Shown piece by piece: positions 53,730-64,000 of a stretch of DNA of 64,000 bases. Each line of letters begins with the position of its first letter. Position 1 is the stretch's first letter. Source of the stretch: Paenibacillus pectinilyticus (lineage in GTDB: Bacteria; Bacillota; Bacilli; Paenibacillales; NBRC-103111); contig NZ_LYPC01000011.1 in the NCBI RefSeq assembly GCF_001700435.1, positions 407,309 through 471,308 on the forward strand, written 5' to 3'. The notes under the pieces are model-generated. The model was given only the letters and a program-made list of their open reading frames with translations. It had not been told where the DNA came from and did no database searches. The position numbers and the translations under genes were made by a program.

Positions 53730-55097
53730 GTGGAAGGCCATTCTACGGACCTTTGGCAACAAATTTTAACGATAATTCAGACGAAGCTCAGTAAGCCTAG
53801 CTTTGACACCTGGCTCAAATCAACGAAGGCCACTGTATTCAACGATTCTACAGTTATTATTTGCGCGCCTAACAATTTTGCGCAGGAGTGGCTAGAAAGT
53901 AGATATACGAAGCTCATTGAAGGCACGATCTATGATTTTACGGGCAAGCACGTATCCGTCAAATTTATTATCGAAACAGATGAACAGAAAGCACAAGCGA
54001 TGACATCGACTCAACCCGTTGTCATTCCACCCAAAGGACCGGCTATTGTATCCGGCGAAGAAAACTTTACAAGTATGATGAACGCTAGGTATACATTTGA
54101 TACCTTCGTTATCGGATCAGGTAACCGCTTTGCACATGCAGCCTCCTTGGCTGTAGCTGAAGCACCGGCAAAAGCTTATAATCCACTCTTCCTATATGGA
54201 GGTGTAGGGTTAGGCAAAACACATCTCATGCATGCGATCGGACATTATGTACTCGAACATAACCCAGGTTCACGGGTTCTATATATATCCTCCGAAAAGT
54301 TTACGAATGAATTCATTAATGCCGTCCGGGATAACCGCGGCGAAGGCTTCCGCAATAAATATCGTACAATTGATGTGCTGCTTATCGATGATATTCAGTT
54401 CCTTGCAGGGAAAGAAGGAACACAGGAAGAGTTCTTCCACACATTCAATGCGCTGCATGAAGAAGGTAAACAAATTATTATTTCCAGTGACCGCCCGCCA
54501 AAAGAAATTCCAACGCTTGAGGATCGGCTGCGTTCCAGGTTTGAATGGGGCTTAATTACCGATATTCAGCCGCCAGACCTTGAAACACGCATTGCGATTT
54601 TACGCAAAAAAGCGAAAGCTGAGAATCTAGAAATCCCAAATGAAGCTATGATTTATATCGCGAATCAGATCGATACGAATATCCGAGAGCTGGAGGGTGC
54701 GTTAATCCGCGTTGTCGCCTACTCGTCTCTCATTAATCAGGATATTAGCGTTCATCTGACGGCCGAAGCTCTGAAGGACATTATTCCGTCCAATCGGCCA
54801 CGGGTCATTACCATACAGGATATTCAACAGCGGGTTGGAGAATTCTATGGGTTAAAGCTTGAGGATTTCAAAGCGCGTAAACGTACGAAAGCCGTGGCAT
54901 TTCCTCGGCAAGTAGCGATGTACTTAGCACGGGAGCTCACAGACTTCTCTTTGCCGAAAATCGGAGATAATTTTGGAGGTCGTGATCATACAACAGTCAT
55001 CCATGCTCATGAGAAAATCGTGCAGCAGCTGAAAGTCGATCAGGAACTTTATAAGATTGTCCATAACTTAACGGAACGTATCAAAAACCCCTCTTAA
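53730..55097 (+). CDS. dnaA: Chromosomal replication initiator DnaA
   Basis: This 455-aa AAA+ initiator has an N-terminal domain ([18 protein letters not shown]), Walker [14 protein letters not shown] near 155, Walker [13 protein letters not shown] and the C-terminal box-binding helix-turn-helix with [15 protein letters not shown]. The start is a GTG at 53730 with AAAGGAG upstream. It is flanked by DnaA boxes on both sides, which give autoregulation. Confidence 0.98.
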   Translation: MEGHSTDLWQQILTIIQTKLSKPSFDTWLKSTKATVFNDSTVIICAPNNFAQEWLESRYTKLIEGTIYDFTGKHVSVKFIIETDEQKAQAMTSTQPVVIPPKGPAIVSGEENFTSMMNARYTFDTFVIGSGNRFAHAASLAVAEAPAKAYNPLFLYGGVGLGKTHLMHAIGHYVLEHNPGSRVLYISSEKFTNEFINAVRDNRGEGFRNKYRTIDVLLIDDIQFLAGKEGTQEEFFHTFNALHEEGKQIIISSDRPPKEIPTLEDRLRSRFEWGLITDIQPPDLETRIAILRKKAKAENLEIPNEAMIYIANQIDTNIRELEGALIRVVAYSSLINQDISVHLTAEALKDIIPSNRPRVITIQDIQQRVGEFYGLKLEDFKARKRTKAVAFPRQVAMYLARELTDFSLPKIGDNFGGRDHTTVIHAHEKIVQQLKVDQELYKIVHNLTERIKNPS

Positions 55098-55119
55098 TAA
55101 CATCTCATTTTCAATAAGC

Positions 55120-55183
55120 CTATACACAAACTATTAACATGTGGATAGGCTTGCTCTGTCTAGGATTCATCCACATATCCACA
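55120..55183. other. oriC: oriC downstream DnaA-box cluster
   Basis: Near-consensus DnaA boxes lie at 55120-55128 and 55140-55148, then two adjacent ones at 55167-55175 and 55175-55183, each one mismatch from TTATCCACA. They lie between dnaA and dnaN just before the unwinding element. Confidence 0.85.
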
Positions 55184-55189
55184 TATCCA

Positions 55190-55245
55190 GAGCCCCTACT
55201 GCTATTACTAATAAAGAATGTTATTATATAATGATTATGCTAACG
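55190..55245 (+). other. Duplex unwinding element with DnaA-trio-like triplets
   Basis: A GC patch (GAGCCCC, 55190-55196) is followed by TACTGCTATTACTAATAA, whose complement reads as successive 3'-GAT/GAC/AAT-type triplets, and then an AT-rich run to about 55245. This is the arrangement described for the basal unwinding system in Bacillus, where DnaA filaments open the duplex. Confidence 0.75.
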
Positions 55246-55277
55246 CACCCTCAAAAAAGAACTGCAGGAGTGAAGTC

Positions 55278-56420
55278 ATGAAATTAACCATCCTAAAAGA
55301 CCATTTAATCGAATCCATTGGTCACGTTTCCAAGGCCATATCCTCACGAACAACGATACCCATTCTTACTGGGATCAAAATAGATGCAACATTAAGCGGT
55401 GTAACCTTAACTGCCAGTGATACAGACATCTCCATTCAAAGTTTCACAGCTAGTGAAAACAGCACTATCAAAATTATTGAACTTATCCAAGCCGGCAGTG
55501 TTGTACTTCCAGCTAAATTTTTCGTTGAAATCATTCGTAAGCTGCCAGCTCAACTTATTGAAATTGAAGTTCGAGCTAACTTCCAAACGATCATTCGTTC
55601 AGGTTCCTCTGAAATTCAAATTATGGGATTAGATCCAGACGAGTATCCGCTATTACCAGAAATCGAAGAAAGCAAAATGCTTCGTTTACCTAGTGATTTG
55701 CTTAAAACGATGATTAAACAAACGTCGTATGCGGTTTCTACAAATGAATCGACGCCTATTCTGACAGGTGTTCTTTGGAACATTACTGGTGATAAGTTAA
55801 AATTTATCGCTTGCGATCGTCATCGCTTGGCCAGCAGAGAAGTAACTGTCGATAATGATCTAGCACAAAACCTGCCGAATATCGTCATTTCAGGACGTAC
55901 TTTGAATGAATTAAGTAAAATTTTGCCAGATCAAAATACCCTTATAGATATAGTTATTGCGGACAACCAAGTTTTATTCAAAATTCAATCGATTTTATTT
56001 TATTCACGTATTTTGGACGGTACTTACCCGGATACATCGAAGCTCATACCGCAATCCTTCCAAACGGAAATGGTCGTTCCGACCAAAGAATTGGCAGAAG
56101 CGATCGATCGTGCCTACCTTCTATCCAAGGAAGATAAAACGAATATCGTAAAAATGATGATGTTGGAAGACAAAACAATCGAAATCTCATCCAGCTCGTC
56201 GGAGCTAGGAAAAGTAACGGAACAAATTGCCCTGCAGCATATTGTTGGTGATTTACTTAAGATTTCGTTTAACTCCAAATATATGTTGGATGCCCTGAAA
56301 GTACTGGATTCGGAGTTTATTCAAATTGGGTTTACAGGGGCTATGCAGCCAATCATCATGAAACCACAAGATTCCACAAATATACTTCAGCTGATCTTGC
56401 CTTATCGAACAACGAATTAA
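55278..56420 (+). CDS. dnaN: DNA polymerase III beta subunit (sliding clamp)
   Basis: This 380-aa protein begins MKLTILKDHLIESIGHVSKA and shows the three-domain clamp layout, with the SSELGKVTEQI segment and the conserved C-terminal MQPIIMKPQDS region near the binding pocket. It encircles DNA and gives the polymerase its processivity. The start at 55278 has CAGGAG upstream; the longer frame includes non-coding leader. Confidence 0.98.
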   Translation: MKLTILKDHLIESIGHVSKAISSRTTIPILTGIKIDATLSGVTLTASDTDISIQSFTASENSTIKIIELIQAGSVVLPAKFFVEIIRKLPAQLIEIEVRANFQTIIRSGSSEIQIMGLDPDEYPLLPEIEESKMLRLPSDLLKTMIKQTSYAVSTNESTPILTGVLWNITGDKLKFIACDRHRLASREVTVDNDLAQNLPNIVISGRTLNELSKILPDQNTLIDIVIADNQVLFKIQSILFYSRILDGTYPDTSKLIPQSFQTEMVVPTKELAEAIDRAYLLSKEDKTNIVKMMMLEDKTIEISSSSSELGKVTEQIALQHIVGDLLKISFNSKYMLDALKVLDSEFIQIGFTGAMQPIIMKPQDSTNILQLILPYRTTN

Positions 56421-56433
56421 GGAGTGCGATTAC

Positions 56434-56649
56434 ATGAAACAAATAGTTATCAACACTGCATACATTACGCTTGGACAGTTCCTGAAGTTATCGGACTGCA
56501 TATCCACAGGTGGACAAGCTAAATTTTTCGTTGTGGAAACCAAAATCGAAGTAAACGGGCAAGCTGAAAATCGTAGAGGACGGAAACTTGTGCCGCAGGA
56601 TATTGTAAAGGTGGAAGGTTTCGGACAATTCGAGGTCATTAGCTCCTGA
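56434..56649 (+). CDS. S4-domain RNA-binding protein (YaaA/RlbA)
   Basis: This 71-aa protein is an S4 RNA-binding domain (TLGQFLKLSDCISTGGQAKFF, VNGQAENRRGRKL). It is conserved between dnaN and recF in Bacilli; the exact RNA target is not settled. AAGGAG precedes the ATG. It follows dnaN with a 13-bp gap. Confidence 0.93.
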   Translation: MKQIVINTAYITLGQFLKLSDCISTGGQAKFFVVETKIEVNGQAENRRGRKLVPQDIVKVEGFGQFEVISS

Positions 56650-56676
56650 TCGGAATACCCAGGAGGATGATCGGCC

Positions 56677-57795
56677 ATGTTTCTCAATAAACTCGTACTC
56701 AGTCATTATAGAAATTACGAACACATCGAGTTAACGACCAATAACAACGTGAATATTTTTCTTGGGCCCAATGCGCAAGGCAAAACCAATTTATTGGAAT
56801 CCATTTACGTGTTAGCCATGACCAAATCACATCGGACACATCAAGATAAAGAGTTGATCGGCTGGAATGGTGAGCAAACCCTGCTGCATGCAGAGGTTCA
56901 GAAAATGTACGGGAACTGTAAACTGGACCTCTCCATCACATCAAAGGGGAAAAAAGCGAAGATTAATGGTCTCGAGCAAAAAAAACTAAGTAATTTTATT
57001 GGTGCTCTGAATGTCGTGATGTTTGCGCCGGAGGATCTAGAGATCGTCAAAGGAACACCAGGTATCAGGCGCCGGTTTCTGGATATGGAAATTGGCCAAG
57101 TACAACCCTCTTATCTCCATGACCTGTCGCAATATCAGAAAATTTTGGTGCAGCGAAATAATTATTTAAAGCAGAATTTCCCCGGAAAAAGCACACCTGA
57201 CGCCATGTTGGACATCTGGAATGAACAATTAGCGCAGTATGGTGTTAAAATTATGAAAAAGCGTCAAAACTTTATAAAGAAGCTGCAAAAATGGGCGGAA
57301 AACATTCATAGAGGGATAACCAACGACAGCGAAGCGCTAGTTATTCGTTACTCACCTTCTTTTGACATGGAGCCATTTGAAGATGAATCTGTTTTATTAA
57401 ACCAATTTATGATAAAGTTATCTTTGGTAAAGGATCAGGAATTCCGAAGAGGCGTTACGTTAGTGGGACCTCATCGTGATGATCTTCTGTTTTACATAAA
57501 CGATAAGGAAGTCCAAACGTACGGCTCTCAAGGACAGCAGCGTACAACCGCGCTATCACTTAAGCTTGCAGAGATTGAACTCATTCACGAAGAAGTGGGC
57601 GAATATCCTTTGTTATTGCTTGATGACGTCTTATCGGAGTTGGATGAATATAGACAGACACAGTTAATTCGCACGTTTCAGCAGAAAGTCCAAACATTTA
57701 TTACGACGACAGGTCTAGAAAGTGTTCATTTGGATCAACTGGATCATGCTTCCGTGTTTCATGTTTTGAAAGGAAATGTAAGCGGCAGGAGCTGA
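56677..57795 (+). CDS. recF: DNA repair and recombination protein RecF
   Basis: This 372-aa SMC-like ATPase has the Walker A GPNAQGKTNLLESI near residue 30, the signature SQGQQRTTALSLKLAE and Walker B LLLLDDVLSELDE. It loads RecA on gapped DNA. AGGAGG lies upstream of the ATG. The C-terminal DQLDHASVFHV segment is typical. Confidence 0.97.
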   Translation: MFLNKLVLSHYRNYEHIELTTNNNVNIFLGPNAQGKTNLLESIYVLAMTKSHRTHQDKELIGWNGEQTLLHAEVQKMYGNCKLDLSITSKGKKAKINGLEQKKLSNFIGALNVVMFAPEDLEIVKGTPGIRRRFLDMEIGQVQPSYLHDLSQYQKILVQRNNYLKQNFPGKSTPDAMLDIWNEQLAQYGVKIMKKRQNFIKKLQKWAENIHRGITNDSEALVIRYSPSFDMEPFEDESVLLNQFMIKLSLVKDQEFRRGVTLVGPHRDDLLFYINDKEVQTYGSQGQQRTTALSLKLAEIELIHEEVGEYPLLLLDDVLSELDEYRQTQLIRTFQQKVQTFITTTGLESVHLDQLDHASVFHVLKGNVSGRS

Positions 57796-57800
57796 GGAGC

Positions 57801-60001
<2,201 letters not shown>

Positions 60002-60049
60002 CGTCGTTCGAGACGTTGCAAACGATGTAAGCTTTCAGGAGGAACATTC

Positions 60050-62533
60050 ATGAGCGAAGAATTACATTCGCAAGTCAAAGAAATTGACATTTCGACCGAA
60101 ATGCGTACATCCTTCTTAGACTATGCGATGAGTATCATTGTCAGTCGCGCACTGCCAGATGTTAGAGACGGTCTGAAGCCGGTTCATCGTCGTATCTTGT
60201 TTGCGATGTCTGAACTGGGTATGTCTCCAGATAAGCCACATAAGAAATCAGCGAGAATCGTTGGCGAAGTTATCGGTAAGTATCACCCGCATGGTGACAC
60301 CGCTGTGTACGAAACGATGGTTCGGATGGCTCAAGATTTTTCATTACGTTATATGCTTGTCGATGGTCATGGTAACTTTGGATCCATTGATGGTGATATG
60401 GCCGCAGCTATGCGTTATACCGAAGCACGTCTGTCGAAGATTGCCATGGAGCTTCTTCGTGATATTAATAGAGAAACAATCGATTATGCGCCCAACTACG
60501 ATGGGGAAGAACAAGAACCTGTTGTTCTCCCTTCTCGTTTCCCGAACTTGCTCGTTAACGGAAGTTCAGGGATTGCGGTCGGTATGGCAACAAACATTCC
60601 CCCGCATAACCTGAGAGAGGTTATTGAGGGCATCCAGATGATGATCCAGAATCCGGATGTTACACCTATGGAATTGATGCAAGTCATCAAAGGACCTGAT
60701 TTCCCGACGGCCGGTTTCATTCTTGGACGCGAAGGAATTAGACAAGCCTACTCCACAGGTAGAGGTTCTGTGACCATGCGAGCAAGAACGGTCATTGAAG
60801 AAAACAATAATAAGGCTAGAATCATTGTGAATGAACTGCCTTATCAAGTAAATAAAGCAAGACTAGTAGAGAAGATTGCTGAGTTGGTACGTGAGAAGAA
60901 AATCGATGGCATCACCGATCTTCGAGATGAGTCAGATCGTAACGGGATGCGTGTTGTTATTGAGCTACGTCGCGATGTTAATCCGAACGTTGTTCTGAAC
61001 AACTTGTTCAAACAAACAGCAATGCAATCCAATTTCGGTATTATTATGCTCGCTCTTGTTAACGGAGAACCAAGAGTATTGAATCTCCGTGAGATGCTCT
61101 ATTACTACCTCAAACATCAGCAAGAAGTTATTCGTCGCAGAACGGAATTTGATTTACGCAAAGCAGAAGCAAGAGCACATATCTTAGAAGGTCTACGTAT
61201 TGCCCTTGATCACCTAGATCAAGTTATCGCTTTAATTCGCGCATCACGTACGACCGATGAAGCAAGAGAAGGACTCATGACGACATTTAGTTTGAGTCTA
61301 GATCAAGCGCAAGCCATTCTTGATATGCGTTTACAACGTTTAACAGGGTTGGAACGTGAGAAGATTGAAGCTGAGTACGCAGAGCTCATGAAGAAAATTG
61401 CCGAACTTAAAGCGATTCTTGCTGACGAGCAGCTAGTTTTGGCAATCATCAGTGAAGAACTCAATGAAATCAAAGAGAAGTTCGGTGACGAACGACGTTC
61501 TGAGATTACAGTTGGTGAAGAAAGTATTGAAGATGAAGACTTAATTCCTCGTGAAGACGTCGTCATTACGATTACACACACGGGTTACATTAAGCGCTTG
61601 CCGGTTACGACTTATCGGAACCAGAAGCGTGGTGGACGTGGTGTCGTCGGTATGGATACCAAAGATAATGATTTCGTCGAACATTTGTTCGTGACGAATA
61701 CGCACCATTATCTGATGTTCTTTACTAACAAAGGTAAAGTGTATCGGTTGAAAGCTTACGAGATTCCAGATTTAAGCCGTACGGCTCGTGGAACACCAAT
61801 TATCAACCTGATTCAAATCGAACAAGGGGAAACCGTTAATGCGGTTATTCCTGTCGAAAGCTTTGAAACCGAGCAATACCTGTTCTTTGCAACGAAACAA
61901 GGGGTTGTGAAGAAAACGCCAATCGATGATTACTCGAACATCCGTAAAGGTGGATTAATCGCCATCAATCTACGTGAAGATGATGATCTGATTGGTGTTA
62001 AGCTCACGGACGGTAACCAAGGTATTATTATGGGAACCAAGTTAGGCATGTCGATTCACTTCCCAGAGAGCGATGTACGTTCAATGGGTAGATCGGCTAC
62101 GGGAGTTAAAGGTATACACTTGGATGAGGAGGATGCTGTCATCGATATGGACGTCGTTCATGAAGATAATAGCGTACTCATCGTAACATCCAAAGGCTTC
62201 GGTAAGCGTACGCCTGTTTCCGAGTATCGTATTCAGTCGCGTGGCGGTAAAGGGATCAAAACCTTGAATGTCACAGATAAGAATGGTCCGATTGTCGGCC
62301 TCAAAGTAGTGCAAGAGGACGAGGATCTCATGATTATCTCGGCGTCAGGTACAGTCATTCGTACAAGTATGGACGGGATTTCAGTCATGGGACGTAACAC
62401 CCAAGGTGTTCGCCTAATTAATATACGTGAAGACGATGAAGTCGGAACGCTAGCTCGTGTTCAGAAGAGCGAAGAACAGAACGAGAACGAAGAAGACGGC
62501 GACTGGGAAGAAACAGCGGACGCCGAGGAATAA
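60050..62533 (+). CDS. gyrA: DNA gyrase subunit A
   Basis: This 827-aa subunit cuts and rejoins DNA. It has the winged-helix with the catalytic tyrosine in [12 protein letters not shown] (near 123), the quinolone-region [17 protein letters not shown], and a C-terminal beta-pinwheel with the GyrA-box QKRGGRG. The tail is acidic ([19 protein letters not shown]). AGGAGG precedes the ATG. Confidence 0.98.
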   Translation: MSEELHSQVKEIDISTEMRTSFLDYAMSIIVSRALPDVRDGLKPVHRRILFAMSELGMSPDKPHKKSARIVGEVIGKYHPHGDTAVYETMVRMAQDFSLRYMLVDGHGNFGSIDGDMAAAMRYTEARLSKIAMELLRDINRETIDYAPNYDGEEQEPVVLPSRFPNLLVNGSSGIAVGMATNIPPHNLREVIEGIQMMIQNPDVTPMELMQVIKGPDFPTAGFILGREGIRQAYSTGRGSVTMRARTVIEENNNKARIIVNELPYQVNKARLVEKIAELVREKKIDGITDLRDESDRNGMRVVIELRRDVNPNVVLNNLFKQTAMQSNFGIIMLALVNGEPRVLNLREMLYYYLKHQQEVIRRRTEFDLRKAEARAHILEGLRIALDHLDQVIALIRASRTTDEAREGLMTTFSLSLDQAQAILDMRLQRLTGLEREKIEAEYAELMKKIAELKAILADEQLVLAIISEELNEIKEKFGDERRSEITVGEESIEDEDLIPREDVVITITHTGYIKRLPVTTYRNQKRGGRGVVGMDTKDNDFVEHLFVTNTHHYLMFFTNKGKVYRLKAYEIPDLSRTARGTPIINLIQIEQGETVNAVIPVESFETEQYLFFATKQGVVKKTPIDDYSNIRKGGLIAINLREDDDLIGVKLTDGNQGIIMGTKLGMSIHFPESDVRSMGRSATGVKGIHLDEEDAVIDMDVVHEDNSVLIVTSKGFGKRTPVSEYRIQSRGGKGIKTLNVTDKNGPIVGLKVVQEDEDLMIISASGTVIRTSMDGISVMGRNTQGVRLINIREDDEVGTLARVQKSEEQNENEEDGDWEETADAEE

Positions 62534-62538
62534 AAAGT

Positions 62539-62570
62539 AGGGATGGGGGCTTACAAACCCATCCCTTTTA
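62539..62570 (+). terminator. Terminator after gyrA
   Basis: AGGGATGGG and CCCATCCCT arms are followed by TTTTA. Confidence 0.85.
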
Positions 62571-62615
62571 CTTTACAATATGGAGTATATGAAATAGTAA
62601 GGTGAGTGAATAAGC

Positions 62616-63683
62616 GTGCCGACAGTAGCTGTTTCGCAGTTAAAATATGGTGAAAGATTAGGCGATAACGTAACAACGAAGATGGGAAATACGCTTTTTC
62701 ATAAAGGAAGAGTCATTCAGGAAAGAGAACTCGAAATTTTGAGAGCTTTTCTGATCTCCTCTGTAAATATTGAATCTAAGAATAACAATGAAGTTGAGCA
62801 AGCCACTGAAGAGCCAAAGACCAAAGAAACGGAGATCATTCATCCCTTCTTTTTGGAATATCAGAAAATGATCAAGTTACTCAAACGTGTCTTCTTACTT
62901 GCCAATGGTGGACAACAGCTTCCTATTCTAGAAATTCGGACAGGCCTCGAAGCGCTGATTCGCCATATCGATGCTTATAAAGTACTCACCTTCGCTCCTA
63001 AAAATCGAAATCTTCATGAATACATCTATCACAAAAGTATCTTAGTCAGCTTAACTTCTTATTCATTAGCTAGATGGGCTGGTCTTCCACAGAAGGATTT
63101 AGTACAAATTGCCTTAGCAGGATTACTACATGATATAGGCACCAGCAAGGTGGACCGAGCACTTCTAGAGAAGAAGAGTCAATTAAGTGTCGAAGAAATG
63201 GACGAGGTCAAGCAACACACACTAATCGGCTATCAAATTCTTAAGAATATGTCTGGCATTAACGAAGGTGTAAAATTAACCGCGATTCAGCATCATGAAC
63301 GTGAAGATGGGTCGGGTTATCCGCTGGGTGTGAAGTCTGATAAAATTCATATGTATGCCAAAATTGTAGCCATAGCTGATATTTATAATTCAATGACAAG
63401 TGAACGCTACTACAAAGCTGCGCTATCGCCATATGTGGTATTGGAGCAGCTGCTGACGGAATCTTTCGGCAAAGTAGATCCTACACTGGTCCAAGTCTTT
63501 ATGAATAAAGCGACGCAAATAAGTAATGGAACGCTTGTAAAATTAAGTGACAACCGTGTTGGTGAGATCATATTCTCCGATCGCTCTCATCCAACAAGAC
63601 CTTGGGTTAATGTGAATGGATCGATCGTAAACTTAACTGTAGAACGGAACTTATTCATTCAAGATGTTATTGGTCATATTTAA
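62616..63683 (+). CDS. HD-GYP domain protein
   Basis: This 355-aa protein has a C-terminal HD-GYP domain with the metal motif LLHDIGTSKVD and HHEREDGSGYP, the signature of c-di-GMP phosphodiesterases. The N-terminal 130 residues have no domain that I recognise. The start is a GTG at 62616 with AAGGTGAG upstream. Its location between gyrA and a ribosomal RNA operon is typical for Paenibacillus. Confidence 0.9.
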   Translation: MPTVAVSQLKYGERLGDNVTTKMGNTLFHKGRVIQERELEILRAFLISSVNIESKNNNEVEQATEEPKTKETEIIHPFFLEYQKMIKLLKRVFLLANGGQQLPILEIRTGLEALIRHIDAYKVLTFAPKNRNLHEYIYHKSILVSLTSYSLARWAGLPQKDLVQIALAGLLHDIGTSKVDRALLEKKSQLSVEEMDEVKQHTLIGYQILKNMSGINEGVKLTAIQHHEREDGSGYPLGVKSDKIHMYAKIVAIADIYNSMTSERYYKAALSPYVVLEQLLTESFGKVDPTLVQVFMNKATQISNGTLVKLSDNRVGEIIFSDRSHPTRPWVNVNGSIVNLTVERNLFIQDVIGHI

Positions 63684-63696
63684 AATAGAGTTAACC

Positions 63697-63727
63697 TAAC
63701 CCTTATCTGCAAAGGTAAGGGTTTTAA
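63697..63727 (+). terminator. Terminator after the HD-GYP gene
   Basis: AACCCTTA, a loop and TAAGGGTT are followed by TTAATTT, between the HD-GYP gene and the rRNA promoters. Confidence 0.75.
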
Positions 63728-63769
63728 TTTGTCCTAATAACTTAATTATCATTATGAGTAAATAAATGC

Positions 63770-63798
63770 TTGCAATCCCAGTTGGGATTTGTTATATT
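63770..63798 (+). promoter_or_regulatory. rRNA operon promoter P1
   Basis: TTGCAA (63770-63775) and TATATT (63793-63798) are 17 bp apart. Confidence 0.8.
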
Positions 63799-63852
63799 AC
63801 TCCTTGTCGCTTCGGCGGTCGAACGAAAGAACGAAAGAAATTAAAAAAGTTC

Positions 63853-63882
63853 TTGCAATTGAGTAGGCCGATGTGGTATATT
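63853..63882 (+). promoter_or_regulatory. rRNA operon promoter P2
   Basis: TTGCAA (63853-63858) and TATATT (63877-63882) are 18 bp apart, with an identical pair of hexamers to P1. Confidence 0.75.
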
Positions 63883-63887
63883 GATCA

Positions 63888-64000
63888 AGTCGCCTTTGAG
63901 GGGCGAAGGATTAATAAGGAAGAAATTGATCTTTGAAAACTGAACAACGAGTGAGTAAGCACGAACGAGTAATCGTTCAAATAAAGAGATTGCAAAATCT
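63888..64000 (+). other. Leader of an rRNA operon (16S gene lies beyond the window)
   Basis: The sequence contains GATCTTTGAAAACTGAACAA, a typical pre-16S leader block in Bacillales, and ends before the 16S start. The 16S gene itself is not in the window. Confidence 0.8.

Overview
The window is the origin-of-replication neighbourhood of a spore-forming, low-to-moderate G+C Firmicute, most likely Paenibacillus or a close relative in Paenibacillaceae. The reasons are the order dnaA-dnaN-S4 protein-recF-remB-gyrB-gyrA-HD-GYP protein-rrn on one side, the order rpmH-rnpA-yidC/spoIIIJ-jag-mnmE-mnmG-rsmG-noc-parA-parB on the other, and sporulation genes such as yyaC and spoIIIJ. This assignment comes from gene order and protein recognition by eye, not from a database search.

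Layout. oriC lies at about 53.25-53.53 kb (DnaA boxes) plus 55.12-55.25 kb (a second box cluster, GC patch, DnaA-trio-like triplets and an AT-rich stretch). Right of dnaA every gene is on the + strand and the window ends in the leader of an rRNA operon with two promoters. Left of oriC almost every gene is on the - strand, co-directional with the fork. The few + strand genes there are yyaC, a yjzC-like gene, a 69-aa gene, a LysR gene, a TetR gene and a partial gene at the left edge.

From right to left on the left arm: 43.9-53.1 kb holds chromosome segregation, tRNA modification and membrane insertion genes with two parS sites. 39.0-43.6 kb holds small conserved genes (cysteine desulfurase-like, DUF4446, DUF3343, MscS channel, DUF951) and a tRNA-Ser(CGA). 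37.4-38.5 kb is rpsF-ssb-rpsR. 32.3-37.2 kb is a secreted protein, ABC exporter and two-component cassette sitting between rpsR and the mazG-like/yybS/gdpP/rplI/dnaC block (26.9-32.1 kb). purA (25.1-26.4 kb) has a recognisable PurR operator, promoter and a leader of about 335 nt. 22.4-23.9 kb is an M23 peptidase. 14.7-22.2 kb is the complete walRKHIJ-htrA cluster followed by a CxxH/CxxC protein.

The far left (1-14.6 kb) is more variable. It has a degenerate 51/52-bp tandem repeat field, a candidate small RNA, helD, a LysR regulator divergent from an NCS2 permease, rlmH, a TetR/SDR pair, a small decayed gene, and a glycerol-3-phosphate-type ABC uptake operon behind a terminator, with glpP immediately upstream and two phosphatase genes downstream.

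No CRISPR array, insertion sequence, prophage or recognisable defence system was seen. The signals that known genes do not explain are the tandem repeat field, the candidate sRNA beside it, the purA leader, the large inverted repeats after parB and rsmG, and the unidentified secreted protein of the ABC/two-component cassette.
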